Assembly (NCBI GenBank): GCA_964435775.1
Contig: CAYTAP010000097.1
Span: forward strand, 1 to 16,173
Direction of reading: 5' to 3'
Origin: CAYTAP01 sp964435775
GTDB lineage: Bacteria; Planctomycetota; Phycisphaerae; Tepidisphaerales; Tepidisphaeraceae
DNA: 16,173 nucleotides
In this document: piece after piece, positions 1 to 5,762 of the stretch
How the letters are laid out: each line of letters begins with the position of its first letter
Position numbering within the stretch: the first letter of the stretch is position 1
The notes under the pieces: model-generated
Told to the model about the DNA's origin: nothing
Seen by the model: only the letters and a program-made list of their open reading frames with translations
Databases searched by the model: none
Made by a program: the position numbers and the translations under genes

Positions 1-15
1 GCTGCAATGGCGAAG

Positions 16-43
16 ATGGTCCGCGAGGTACCACGGACCCTAC
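16..43 (+). repeat. Palindromic intergenic repeat, 28-nt form (copy 1)
   Basis: The unit begins ATGGTCCGCG and ends CGGACCCTAC, with an 8-nt core (AGGTACCA) between. The ends are near-complementary (GGTCCGC/GYGGACC), so the unit can fold. Six further copies or degenerate copies occur at 3786, 3854, 5569, 5614, 5668 and 5709. This copy lies beyond the 3' end of the DJ-1/PfpI gene. The rest of positions 1-99 contains no gene I can support. Confidence 0.8.
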
Positions 44-71
44 AAAATGCCCTGCGGCGGTCGTAAGCGGT

Positions 72-96
72 TCAATCGAAAATCAAAAATCGAAAC
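72..96. repeat. AATCGAAAAT-type A-rich repeat just past a stop codon
   Basis: TCAATCGAAAATC at 72-84 is followed by a run of AAAATCGAAA words. Read on the minus strand, this is a T-rich stretch starting a few bases after the TAG stop of the DJ-1/PfpI gene. The same arrangement follows the TAG of the PagL-like gene at 12152, and the same 13-mer occurs at 12118-12130. It may serve as a transcript 3' end, but no strong hairpin precedes the T-rich stretch here. Confidence 0.55.
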
Positions 97-99
97 TTC

Positions 100-675
100 C
101 TACCCGATCGTCCCCTTCAGCCACGCCGGGGCGACCGGTTTGCCCTTTGAGCCTTTTGGAGATTGTCCGTTGACCAGTTGCAGCACGGCGGACATGAACG
201 CCGGAAGGTCGGCCGGGGTTCGCGCGGTGATGATCGGACCATCAACCACGCACTCCTCATCCACCCACTTCCCCCCGGCGTTGGCGACATCGTGGGCGAT
301 GCTCATGTAACTCGTGCAGCGCCTTCCCTTGAGCGCATTCGTCGAACAGAGCATCCAGGGCCCGTGGCAGATCGCCGCCATCGGAACCCCGGCCGTCGCC
401 GCGCCCCGGACAAACTTGATCATCCCCTCATCCCGGCGCATCAGATCGGGGGATGCGCCGCCGGGGATCACAATCAGGTCATAGTCCGTCGCCTTGACGA
501 GTCGCGCCGCCAAATCCGATTTTTGTGGATAGCCCCACTTGCCGATAAAAGTATCACCGGCGCGGGGTCCGATCATGTGGACCGTGTGTCCCGCCTCGGC
601 AAGTCGCAGCCGGGGATATTGCAGTTCAAGGTCTTCGTATTTGTTTTCAACGAGGATGGCGATCTTTTTTGGCAT
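100..675 (-). CDS. DJ-1/PfpI family protein (class I glutamine amidotransferase-like)
   Basis: A 191-residue cytoplasmic protein of the DJ-1/PfpI superfamily, whose members act as small-molecule or protein repair enzymes (glyoxalase or deglycase activities have been proposed) or stress proteins. Visible hallmarks are the N-terminal strand KKIAILVEN followed by EDLELQYP (PfpI-type EDxELxxP), the strand-turn LIVIPGGASPD (67-77), and the nucleophile elbow AICHGPW with Cys103-His104. This Cys-His pair is typical of the PfpI/YhbO branch, and the length fits the family (about 165-200). I chose the ATG at 675 because the family's first beta strand starts there; an in-frame upstream start at 717 would add 14 unrelated residues and overlap the divergent gene. 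No clear Shine-Dalgarno precedes it. It diverges from the acetyltransferase gene. The family call is firm; the substrate is unknown. Confidence 0.9.
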   Translation of the reverse strand: MPKKIAILVENKYEDLELQYPRLRLAEAGHTVHMIGPRAGDTFIGKWGYPQKSDLAARLVKATDYDLIVIPGGASPDLMRRDEGMIKFVRGAATAGVPMAAICHGPWMLCSTNALKGRRCTSYMSIAHDVANAGGKWVDEECVVDGPIITARTPADLPAFMSAVLQLVNGQSPKGSKGKPVAPAWLKGTIG

Positions 676-704
676 GATGGAATGATTATAGGACAAATCG
701 ACCG
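676..704. promoter_or_regulatory. 29-bp divergent start region with a TATAAT box
   Basis: Only 29 bp separate the start codons of the two divergent genes. On the minus strand a perfect TATAAT (685-690) ends 9 nt before the ATG at 675. If it is a -10 element, the minus transcript would be leaderless or nearly so. Its complement ATTATA faces the plus-strand gene. No good -35 match is visible. A weak AGGA at 690-693 lies 11 nt before the plus-strand ATG. This is a candidate shared promoter. Confidence 0.35.
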
Positions 705-1943
705 ATGGCTGAAGCACGCGGGAACATCAAGCTCCGATGGGTTGGCGATGAGGCGCTCGATCTCGTCGCCCTGACCCGCATGCGCGCCTTTGCGCACGCC
801 TCGCGCGATTTGAGCCACCATCTCGATGCGCTGACCACTGATCCACACATTCGTTCGGGCGACTGCCTGTTGGCCGAGAGCGGGGGAGAGGCGATCGCCA
901 CCACCACCTCGCTGTCTCTGACGATGTGGGTGCGCGGCGCGGCAATTCCATGCCAGGGCGTCGCGTATGTCGGGACGATCAAGACGCATCGACGCCGCGG
1001 CGGTGTGGCGTCGGCACTGATGAGGGAAACGCTCAACAAGGCAAGGGAGCGGGGGCAGATCCTCTCAGCGCTCATGCCCTTTCGGCCGTCATTTTATGAG
1101 CATTTCGGATATGGCCTGGTCGAGCGTCTGTGTGAGTGGACCATACCGATGCCGATCCTCCCCGCCGGTGATTTCGATGGATTTCGTTTCTATGCGCCGG
1201 GCGATCTGGACGGGCTGGCCGCGTGCAAGCAGCGGGTGGCCGAGGCGGGTCAATGCGACATCGAGCGTCCCCTCGCGGCCTGGGAGCTGCTCCTGAAAAA
1301 GGGGGAGGAGGGCTTCACGGTGATTGATCGGCCGGATGCGAATGGGCCGGTGCTGGGATGGATGATGCTCGTCAGGGTCAGTGAACCTGGGCGTGACCTG
1401 TTGCGAGTCATTGACCATGGCGCCGTCGATGAAGCGGCACTGATGCGGCAGCTTCATTTTCTGTCCAGCCTCAAAGATCAATATTACGCCGTCTCGCTGA
1501 TCACGCAGGCCGACTATCCGCTCAACTGGCTGTTGAATGAACGCCAGATGACCCGCGGTGTGACAGGGCATCCGACCTCCATCGCCAAGCCAACCACGCG
1601 GATGCAAATCCGCGTCCTCGACCACGTTCGTCTGATCAACGCCATTCATGTCCAATCGCAGGCCAGAGGCGCGGTTTCGGTTCGAGTGATGGAGACGGAG
1701 GGCGTCACTTCCGCGTTCCAGATCGAATACGGTGAGGGGCGCGCCGCCGCCACACCACTGCAGTCTGGAAAGCAGACCGATATCGAATGCGATGCCGTCA
1801 CCTGGGCCGCGGTCATCATGGGGAATCTGCCCGCCGCCCACGCATGGCGCATGGGCCTGCTGAACGCTTCAAACGCCGCCGCCATTGAGATGCTGCACCC
1901 ACTGACCGTCGGGCCCGCCCCATTCACCCCCGATCATTTTTAA
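705..1943 (+). CDS. Eis-like GNAT N-acetyltransferase with C-terminal SCP2-like domain
   Basis: A 412-residue protein matching the Eis (enhanced intracellular survival) type of GNAT acetyltransferase in length (Eis is about 400) and layout: an N-terminal GNAT domain, a second degenerate GNAT-like domain, and a C-terminal SCP2-like domain (about 300-412). The acetyl-CoA loop is seen in VGTIKTHRRRGGVASALM (89-106), an RRGGVA version of the R/QxxGxG/A motif. It is followed by SFYEHFGYG (129-137), where Tyr131 aligns with the general-acid tyrosine of Eis. The protein ends in Phe, as Eis-family proteins commonly end in an aromatic residue whose carboxylate helps catalysis. It likely transfers acetyl groups to amines; in mycobacteria Eis modifies aminoglycosides and proteins, but the substrate here is unknown. 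Cytoplasmic, with no signal peptide. Transcribed divergently from the DJ-1/PfpI gene. Confidence 0.85.
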   Translation: MAEARGNIKLRWVGDEALDLVALTRMRAFAHASRDLSHHLDALTTDPHIRSGDCLLAESGGEAIATTTSLSLTMWVRGAAIPCQGVAYVGTIKTHRRRGGVASALMRETLNKARERGQILSALMPFRPSFYEHFGYGLVERLCEWTIPMPILPAGDFDGFRFYAPGDLDGLAACKQRVAEAGQCDIERPLAAWELLLKKGEEGFTVIDRPDANGPVLGWMMLVRVSEPGRDLLRVIDHGAVDEAALMRQLHFLSSLKDQYYAVSLITQADYPLNWLLNERQMTRGVTGHPTSIAKPTTRMQIRVLDHVRLINAIHVQSQARGAVSVRVMETEGVTSAFQIEYGEGRAAATPLQSGKQTDIECDAVTWAAVIMGNLPAAHAWRMGLLNASNAAAIEMLHPLTVGPAPFTPDHF

Positions 1944-2100
1944 CACACCTTGCGGCGATTCTCCGGCAACGACTTCGAATCACCGCGGAGGGTCTGTCCG
2001 ACCCATTGCGGGTTTAGGGTTGATCCGGACATGCCTTGATCAGGGAACGCTTGTACACAAACCAGTGGCGACATCACGGAATTTTGTTGACGCCGCCCTA

Positions 2101-2164
2101 TGATAAAAAGTATAAACCTCCACGCTCGACATCGTTGGTGATGTTGCGAAGCCGCTTTTTATCA
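2101..2164. repeat. Inverted repeat with 10-bp perfect arms
   Basis: TGATAAAAAG (2101-2110) and CTTTTTATCA (2155-2164) are exact reverse complements enclosing 44 nt. That loop contains a further short CATC/GATG pair around the sequence GTTGGT. It lies about 160 bp past the acetyltransferase stop. It could be a structured transcript end or a regulatory element. The C followed by five Ts in the right arm is terminator-like, but the stem just before it is weak. Confidence 0.4.
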
Positions 2165-2310
2165 GATGTCCCGCCGTGAAATGGGGTGATTATCCTCGCA
2201 AGTGATTTTACCCCAAAGCTTTACGTCGCCCACCCTCCCGCGCTCGAACCTGTGATGGGATGAGAACGTACCATCAAATAGCAAGGAATGGCGTTGGATT
2301 TTGTGCAAAA

Positions 2311-2343
2311 ATATTAGCATTAATGGCGTTAATGTGCGAATAT
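2311..2343. promoter_or_regulatory. Interrupted palindrome upstream of the VWA gene (candidate operator)
   Basis: Nested complementary arms: ATATT (2311-2315) pairs with AATAT (2339-2343), and CATTAA (2318-2323) pairs with TTAATG (2329-2334) across a 5-nt centre. A second small palindrome, TTGATCTATCAA, follows at 2360-2371. Both sit in the AT-rich stretch 150-210 bp before the VWA start. They have the form of a dimeric regulator site, but no regulator gene is present to assign. Confidence 0.35.
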
Positions 2344-2521
2344 GGGATCATCAATGCAGTTGATCTATCAATAAGGTCAATAACATCCACGAAAGTATGA
2401 ACGGTGTCCCGCTGGTTTGTCCCTGCGGGTGGATGTTGGAGTTTCGGAGAATTGTAACTCGACCGCATGTTGTGAACGCTGACCTTTACGGGTGCGTTGA
2501 ACGTTGAAAAGGAGTATGCAA

Positions 2522-3784
2522 ATGGCCAAATCACTCCCAACGCCTCAGCCGGATGCAGCGGCAGTCAAGGAAGGCGCGCCCGTGCTTTCGCCCGCCAAGC
2601 GCCCACTGCCAGCGCCAAAGCCCGATTCCGCCAAAGCCACCGCTTCGCCCCATACCATACCCGGCGGCGGGAAAAACGTTGACGCCGCCCAGGTCGGCGA
2701 ACCGCTTCCGCCTGAATCGACCGGCGCGACCATTGATGAACCGGCAGAGCTTGCGCCGGTCGTCACCTTCTGGCAAAAGCCGTTTGTTAAAAACGTCCTG
2801 CCGTTTCTCACGAGCCTCGGTCTGCACGCGGCACTGATCCTCATCGGCTTCCTCACGATCAAAGCCGCGGTCGTCATCACGCAGGTCGTCAAGGAACAGA
2901 TCATCATCCCCGACGCCGCCATTGTTGAAGGCGCCCCGGTGGGAGGGATCAAAAACCCCGGCCTGGGCAACGACGCCGACCGCCGGGCCGAGCAGGACAA
3001 ATACCCCGACGTACAGGCCGACTCCCAGGGATGGTCGGACAAGCCCTCGCAGACGCTTACCGCAAGCCTGGTTGGCGGCGGCTCGGGAGATGCCAACAAC
3101 ACCAACTCCGTCATCGGACTGGGCGTCGGCGGATTGGGCTCGGGCAAAGGCGCGGGCGCGGGCAAAGGCGTCGGGCTCGGCGGCGGCGACAGCGACGGCG
3201 GAGGAGCGCTCGCCCCCTTCGGCGTGCCCGGCGGCGGAGGAGGAATCGGACCCAAAAGCCCCTTCATGGGCATCAGTGGCAACGCAATGAAGGTCGCATA
3301 TGTCTGCGACGCTTCCGGATCGATGATGCAAAAGGGGGACCTGCTCAAGCAGCAGCTTCAGCGCGCGATCGATGTCCTCAAACCGATCCAGGCGTTCGAT
3401 GTCGTTTTCTTCAAGCAGGATGACGCCGCCTACCTGAGCCGCCAGTTGATTCTCGCCAAGCCCGACAACAAGCGCAAAGCCTACGACTTCCTCACCGGCG
3501 TCACCTTCACCGGCAGCACCGACCCGATTCCCGGCCTGAAGATCGCGTTCGACGCCAACCCCCAACTGATTTATCTCCTCACCGACGGCGACTTCCCGGA
3601 CAACGCCAAGGTGCTGGCGTACATCGCCGACCGCAACAAGGATAAGCGGATCAAGATCAACACCATTGCGTTCATGAGTGAAACCGCCAGTGCCGGCGGC
3701 TCGATCGAAACGCTGCTCAAAACGATCGCCAACGACAACGGCGGCACCTTCCGCAGCGTCACCGACAAGGACCTGGAGCATTGA
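2522..3784 (+). CDS. Membrane-anchored VWA-domain protein with TonB/TolA-like membrane helix
   Basis: A 420-residue protein. Residues 1-90 are Pro/Ala/Lys-rich and presumably cytoplasmic. A single membrane helix spans about 92-119. It carries Ser98-x-x-x-His102 in TSLGLHAALILIGF, the spacing found in the TonB and TolA helices that contact ExbB/ExbD or TolQ/TolR. A long linker follows, with a Gly-rich part at about 185-244. A VWA domain runs from about 257 to the end, with MIDAS elements DASGS (263-267), a Thr in FTGSTDP (Thr333 probable) and LTDGD (353-357), so metal binding is likely intact. The start at 2522 is set by GGAG (2511-2514) 7 nt upstream; TTG 2504 and ATG 2516 are in frame but too close to or before that site. 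First gene of the Exb-type cluster. I infer it is the force transducer of that motor; its ligand is unknown. Confidence 0.88.
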   Translation: MAKSLPTPQPDAAAVKEGAPVLSPAKRPLPAPKPDSAKATASPHTIPGGGKNVDAAQVGEPLPPESTGATIDEPAELAPVVTFWQKPFVKNVLPFLTSLGLHAALILIGFLTIKAAVVITQVVKEQIIIPDAAIVEGAPVGGIKNPGLGNDADRRAEQDKYPDVQADSQGWSDKPSQTLTASLVGGGSGDANNTNSVIGLGVGGLGSGKGAGAGKGVGLGGGDSDGGGALAPFGVPGGGGGIGPKSPFMGISGNAMKVAYVCDASGSMMQKGDLLKQQLQRAIDVLKPIQAFDVVFFKQDDAAYLSRQLILAKPDNKRKAYDFLTGVTFTGSTDPIPGLKIAFDANPQLIYLLTDGDFPDNAKVLAYIADRNKDKRIKINTIAFMSETASAGGSIETLLKTIANDNGGTFRSVTDKDLEH

Positions 3785-3785
3785 C

Positions 3786-3813
3786 GGTCTTCGCGGCGTA
3801 CCACGAACCCTGC
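3786..3813 (+). repeat. Palindromic intergenic repeat, degenerate 28-nt form (copy 2)
   Basis: GGTCTTCGCGGCGTACCACG followed by AACCCTGCG resembles the 28-nt form (GGTCCGCGG-AGTACCACG-GACCCTACG) with several substitutions. It begins one base after the VWA stop codon. This is the weakest match among the seven copies, so an older decayed insertion is the likely reading. Confidence 0.5.
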
Positions 3814-3853
3814 GAAAATTGAGCGGGATTCAATAAAACCGAGTTTGTAGTTT

Positions 3854-3876
3854 GTAGGGTCCGCCCTGCGGACCAT
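3854..3876 (-). repeat. Palindromic intergenic repeat, 23-nt form (copy 3)
   Basis: This is the minus-oriented 23-nt form: GTAGGGTCCG at one end, CGGACCAT at the other, and a short CCCTG core. It lies 70 bp past the VWA stop, between the VWA and ExbB-like genes. Confidence 0.8.
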
Positions 3877-4163
3877 TGAGATGACTCATAAAGTGTAATC
3901 AATGTATCGGCAACCAAAAAGGAAGTTCGTCACTCAACACTAAAAACAAGCGGAAAGCAGTGACCCGACATGGCGATGGTTGTCCAGGTGACAGAGACGC
4001 GAGTTCCGGTCTGGGCGAGTCGCACTAGCAGGCGCTGTCTTTCATCCTCGATTGGGCTGCAAGGGAGAGCGAGATCGGCTCCGGCTTTTGCGGCACAATT
4101 TGGGAAATCGCAGCGGCATCGGCGCATTGGCCGGTGAGTCCGCGGAAAGAAAGGATCGGTCCC
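3877..4163. other. Gene-free leader before the ExbB-like gene
   Basis: With the repeats before it, this makes a 379-bp gap between the VWA stop and the ExbB-like start. I see no gene. A minus-strand ORF crossing it (3930-4412) is Arg/Asp/Gln-rich, has no family features and overlaps the ExbB-like gene. A separate promoter for the ExbB/ExbD genes is possible in a gap this long, but I cannot identify one. Confidence 0.55.
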
Positions 4164-5021
4164 ATGAATCGTCGTTATGCCACGTCGAAATTGAGGCTCG
4201 TGCTCTTCATCGCCCTGATCGGCGCCGGGATATTCCTGCTGGCCGGGACGGGAATGGCGCAAACCGCCGGCGCCGCCGCGGGCGCCGATGCGACCCATGC
4301 CGAGCCTGAGGGTGTCTTTTCGATCATCCTGCACAACCTCGACTTCGTCTTCTGGACGATCGCGCTGTGTTCGGTGATCGGCGTCACGCTGATCATCCAG
4401 GGCTTCACGCAAAACCGCGCCTCGGTCGTCATGCCTGAAGCCTCGACGGAAAAAATCCGCGAGTTCATCAGCCAGCGCCAGTTCAAGGAATTGATCGAGT
4501 TCACCGAAACCGATCCCTCCTTCGTCAGCCGCGCGCTGAATCCCGCGCTCAAGCGCGCCCCCAGCTTCAGCGCGATGAAAGAGGCGATGGAAACCTCCGT
4601 CGGCGAGCAGACCGCCGAGCAGTTCCGCAAGATCGAATACCTCAACATCATCGGCAACCTCGGCCCGCTATTGGGTCTGCTCGGAACCGTGCTGGGGATG
4701 ATCGATGCCTTCAGCGCGATGAACGCGGCCGGCGGCAATGCCAGCCCGTCGGAGCTGGCCGGTGGTATTTCAAAAGCCTTGGCGCACACGATGCTCGGAC
4801 TGATTCTCGCGGTGCCGTGTCTGGCGGCGTTCGGCGTGTTGCGAACGCTCGTCGATCGTCTGACGATTCGCGCGGCGCTGCTCTCCGAGGAGCTTCTTCT
4901 CATGATTAAGCCCGAAGGCAAGCCCGCCGCCAAGCCCGCCGCCCGCGCCGCCGCCGCCCCCCAGCCGCGCAAGGCGCCCCCCGCTCCGGTGCCCGCGCCC
5001 GCCGCGGCGCCCGCGACGTGA
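4164..5021 (+). CDS. exbB: MotA/TolQ/ExbB-family proton channel protein
   Basis: A 285-residue inner-membrane protein, the stator/channel subunit that couples proton flow to mechanical work together with ExbD/TolR. It starts with a signal-peptide-like helix (about 10-32, ending GTGMAQ). Three family helices follow: about 60-80, 160-187 with the conserved stretch GNLGPLLGLLGTVLGMIDAF (164-183), and 203-228 with ISKALAHTMLGLILAVP. The last 35 residues are an Ala/Pro/Lys-rich tail absent from typical ExbB or TolQ. The start at 4164 has AAGGA (4151-4155) at good spacing; an upstream in-frame GTG at 4134 lacks this. An extra N-terminal exported segment is also known in some ExbB proteins. It is 35 bp upstream of the first ExbD gene, so co-transcription is likely. 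ExbB versus TolQ cannot be settled from sequence alone. Confidence 0.92.
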   Translation: MNRRYATSKLRLVLFIALIGAGIFLLAGTGMAQTAGAAAGADATHAEPEGVFSIILHNLDFVFWTIALCSVIGVTLIIQGFTQNRASVVMPEASTEKIREFISQRQFKELIEFTETDPSFVSRALNPALKRAPSFSAMKEAMETSVGEQTAEQFRKIEYLNIIGNLGPLLGLLGTVLGMIDAFSAMNAAGGNASPSELAGGISKALAHTMLGLILAVPCLAAFGVLRTLVDRLTIRAALLSEELLLMIKPEGKPAAKPAARAAAAPQPRKAPPAPVPAPAAAPAT

Positions 5022-5056
5022 TCGGAAACCTCCACGGCATTTTTTGAGGCAAGACC

Positions 5057-5548
5057 ATGAAAAAGCGAAGGATGCCTTCAATGCAGGAGGGGGGCGTCAA
5101 CGTCACGCCGCTGATCGACGTGGTGATGGTGCTCATCATCTTCTTCATGCTGGTCGCAAAGATCGGCGTGTCGGCGGGCGTCGATGCGTCAATCCAGATT
5201 CCCGTCACCGTTCTCGGCACCGAATTGAAGACGCTGGCGAACACGCTGACCCTCAACGTCAGCGCGCCCCCCGGGGCAACCCAGCCGATGGTCACCGCGC
5301 TTGTGCAGGGCGGATCAGCGCCGCAGGAACTGAAGGTGCTCGACGAACGAACCGGCAAACGTCCCCTGCTCGAGGTGCTCAAGCAGCTCCGCAAGGGCAA
5401 CGCCCAGTTCAGCATCATCATCCGCGGCGATGAGAACATGGAATACAAGTTCCTTGAACCCGTCCTCATCACCTGCGCCGAGGCCAACGTGAAGGAAGTC
5501 AACTTCAACACGAAGAAACCGGCCGGGGAAGCGAAGAATGTGGAATGA
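5057..5548 (+). CDS. exbD: ExbD/TolR-family biopolymer transport protein (first copy)
   Basis: A 163-residue protein with the ExbD/TolR plan: a short cytoplasmic N-terminus, one membrane helix (about 19-38) and a periplasmic domain. The motif NVTPLIDVVMVLIIFFML holds Asp21, the protonatable residue equivalent to TolR Asp23 and ExbD Asp25, so proton coupling should be intact. The periplasmic part contains ELKVLDERTGKRPLLEVLKQ and FSIIIRGDENMEYKFLEPVL, the usual ExbD pattern of a strand followed by a D-x-x-x-x-Y region. TGAGG 7 nt before the ATG supports the start. The membrane-proximal region after the helix is longer and more hydrophobic (PVTVLGTELKTLANTLTLNV) than in the second copy. It directly follows the ExbB-like gene (35-bp gap). 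A 214-bp gap filled with repeats separates it from the second ExbD gene. Confidence 0.93.
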   Translation: MKKRRMPSMQEGGVNVTPLIDVVMVLIIFFMLVAKIGVSAGVDASIQIPVTVLGTELKTLANTLTLNVSAPPGATQPMVTALVQGGSAPQELKVLDERTGKRPLLEVLKQLRKGNAQFSIIIRGDENMEYKFLEPVLITCAEANVKEVNFNTKKPAGEAKNVE

Positions 5549-5568
5549 GATAAGAGGAGGCGGTTTTC

Positions 5569-5596
5569 GTGGGGTGCGTGGTACCCCGCGGACCAT
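5569..5596 (-). repeat. Palindromic intergenic repeat, 28-nt form (copy 4)
   Basis: The minus-oriented 28-nt form ends CGCGGACCAT. It starts 20 bp after the first exbD stop. It forms an inverted pair with the copy at 5614-5641: 25 of 28 positions match, across a 17-nt spacer. Confidence 0.8.
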
Positions 5597-5613
5597 CTTC
5601 GCGCGTGTGAGCT

Positions 5614-5641
5614 ATGGTCCGCGGAGTACCACGGACCCTAC
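5614..5641 (+). repeat. Palindromic intergenic repeat, 28-nt form (copy 5)
   Basis: The plus-oriented 28-nt form has ends ATGGTCCGCG and CGGACCCTAC and core GAGTACCA. It is nearly identical to copy 1 at 16-43 and is the partner of copy 4. Confidence 0.85.
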
Positions 5642-5664
5642 AACTGAACCCTGAACCCCAAGTC

Positions 5665-5690
5665 TTCGTAGGGTCCGCCTCGCGGACCAT
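5665..5690 (-). repeat. Palindromic intergenic repeat, 23-nt form (copy 6)
   Basis: The minus-oriented 23-nt form is at 5668-5690, preceded by TTC that also pairs with the partner copy. The copy at 5709-5734 is its reverse complement over 26 positions with a single T/G-type difference. The pair could form a long hairpin around an 18-nt loop. Confidence 0.85.
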
Positions 5691-5708
5691 CACGCGGCGA
5701 AGGAAGAA

Positions 5709-5734
5709 ATGGTCCGCGGGGCGGACCCTACGAA
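5709..5734 (+). repeat. Palindromic intergenic repeat, 23-nt form (copy 7)
   Basis: The plus-oriented 23-nt form (5709-5731) has ends ATGGTCCGCG and CGGACCCTAC and a GGG core, followed by GAA. Its ATG is in frame with the downstream second exbD gene and would add 18 residues (MVRGADPTKA...). This is an alternative start created by the repeat, not the likely native one. Confidence 0.85.
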
Positions 5735-5762
5735 AGCTGACAACCGACAACGGACGCATGCC

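Larger units (their letters stand above)
1944..2521. other. Gene-free region upstream of the VWA/Exb cluster
   Basis: I find no convincing protein or RNA gene in these 578 bp. The ORFs present are short and composition-poor. The stretch from about 2270 to 2400 is clearly more AT-rich than the rest of the window. It contains the inverted repeats listed separately at 2101-2164, 2311-2343 and 2360-2371. It should hold the promoter of the VWA gene, but I cannot pick a -35/-10 pair with confidence. Confidence 0.6.

Noticed and set aside
2088..2117. Possible promoter TTGACG ... TATAAA
   Set aside because: The spacing is 19 bp, the hexamers are imperfect, and it lies more than 400 bp from the next start codon. 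Too weak to call.
2101..2164. Possible tRNA-like cloverleaf
   Set aside because: The 10-bp outer arms and internal stem do not give D, anticodon and T arms, there is no GTTCRA motif, and the length of 64 nt is too short.
2531..3781. 416-codon minus-strand open frame opposite the VWA gene
   Set aside because: The plus strand has a Shine-Dalgarno, a membrane helix and VWA MIDAS motifs. The minus frame has none and mirrors the Gly-rich linker.
3930..4412. 160-codon minus-strand frame between the VWA and ExbB-like genes
   Set aside because: It overlaps the ExbB-like start region, has biased Arg/Asp/Gln composition and no family features.
5569..5734. Possible CRISPR array (regularly repeated palindromic units)
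   Set aside because: Units alternate in orientation, have two lengths, short unequal spacers and no cas genes nearby. The pattern fits REP/BIME-type inverted pairs.
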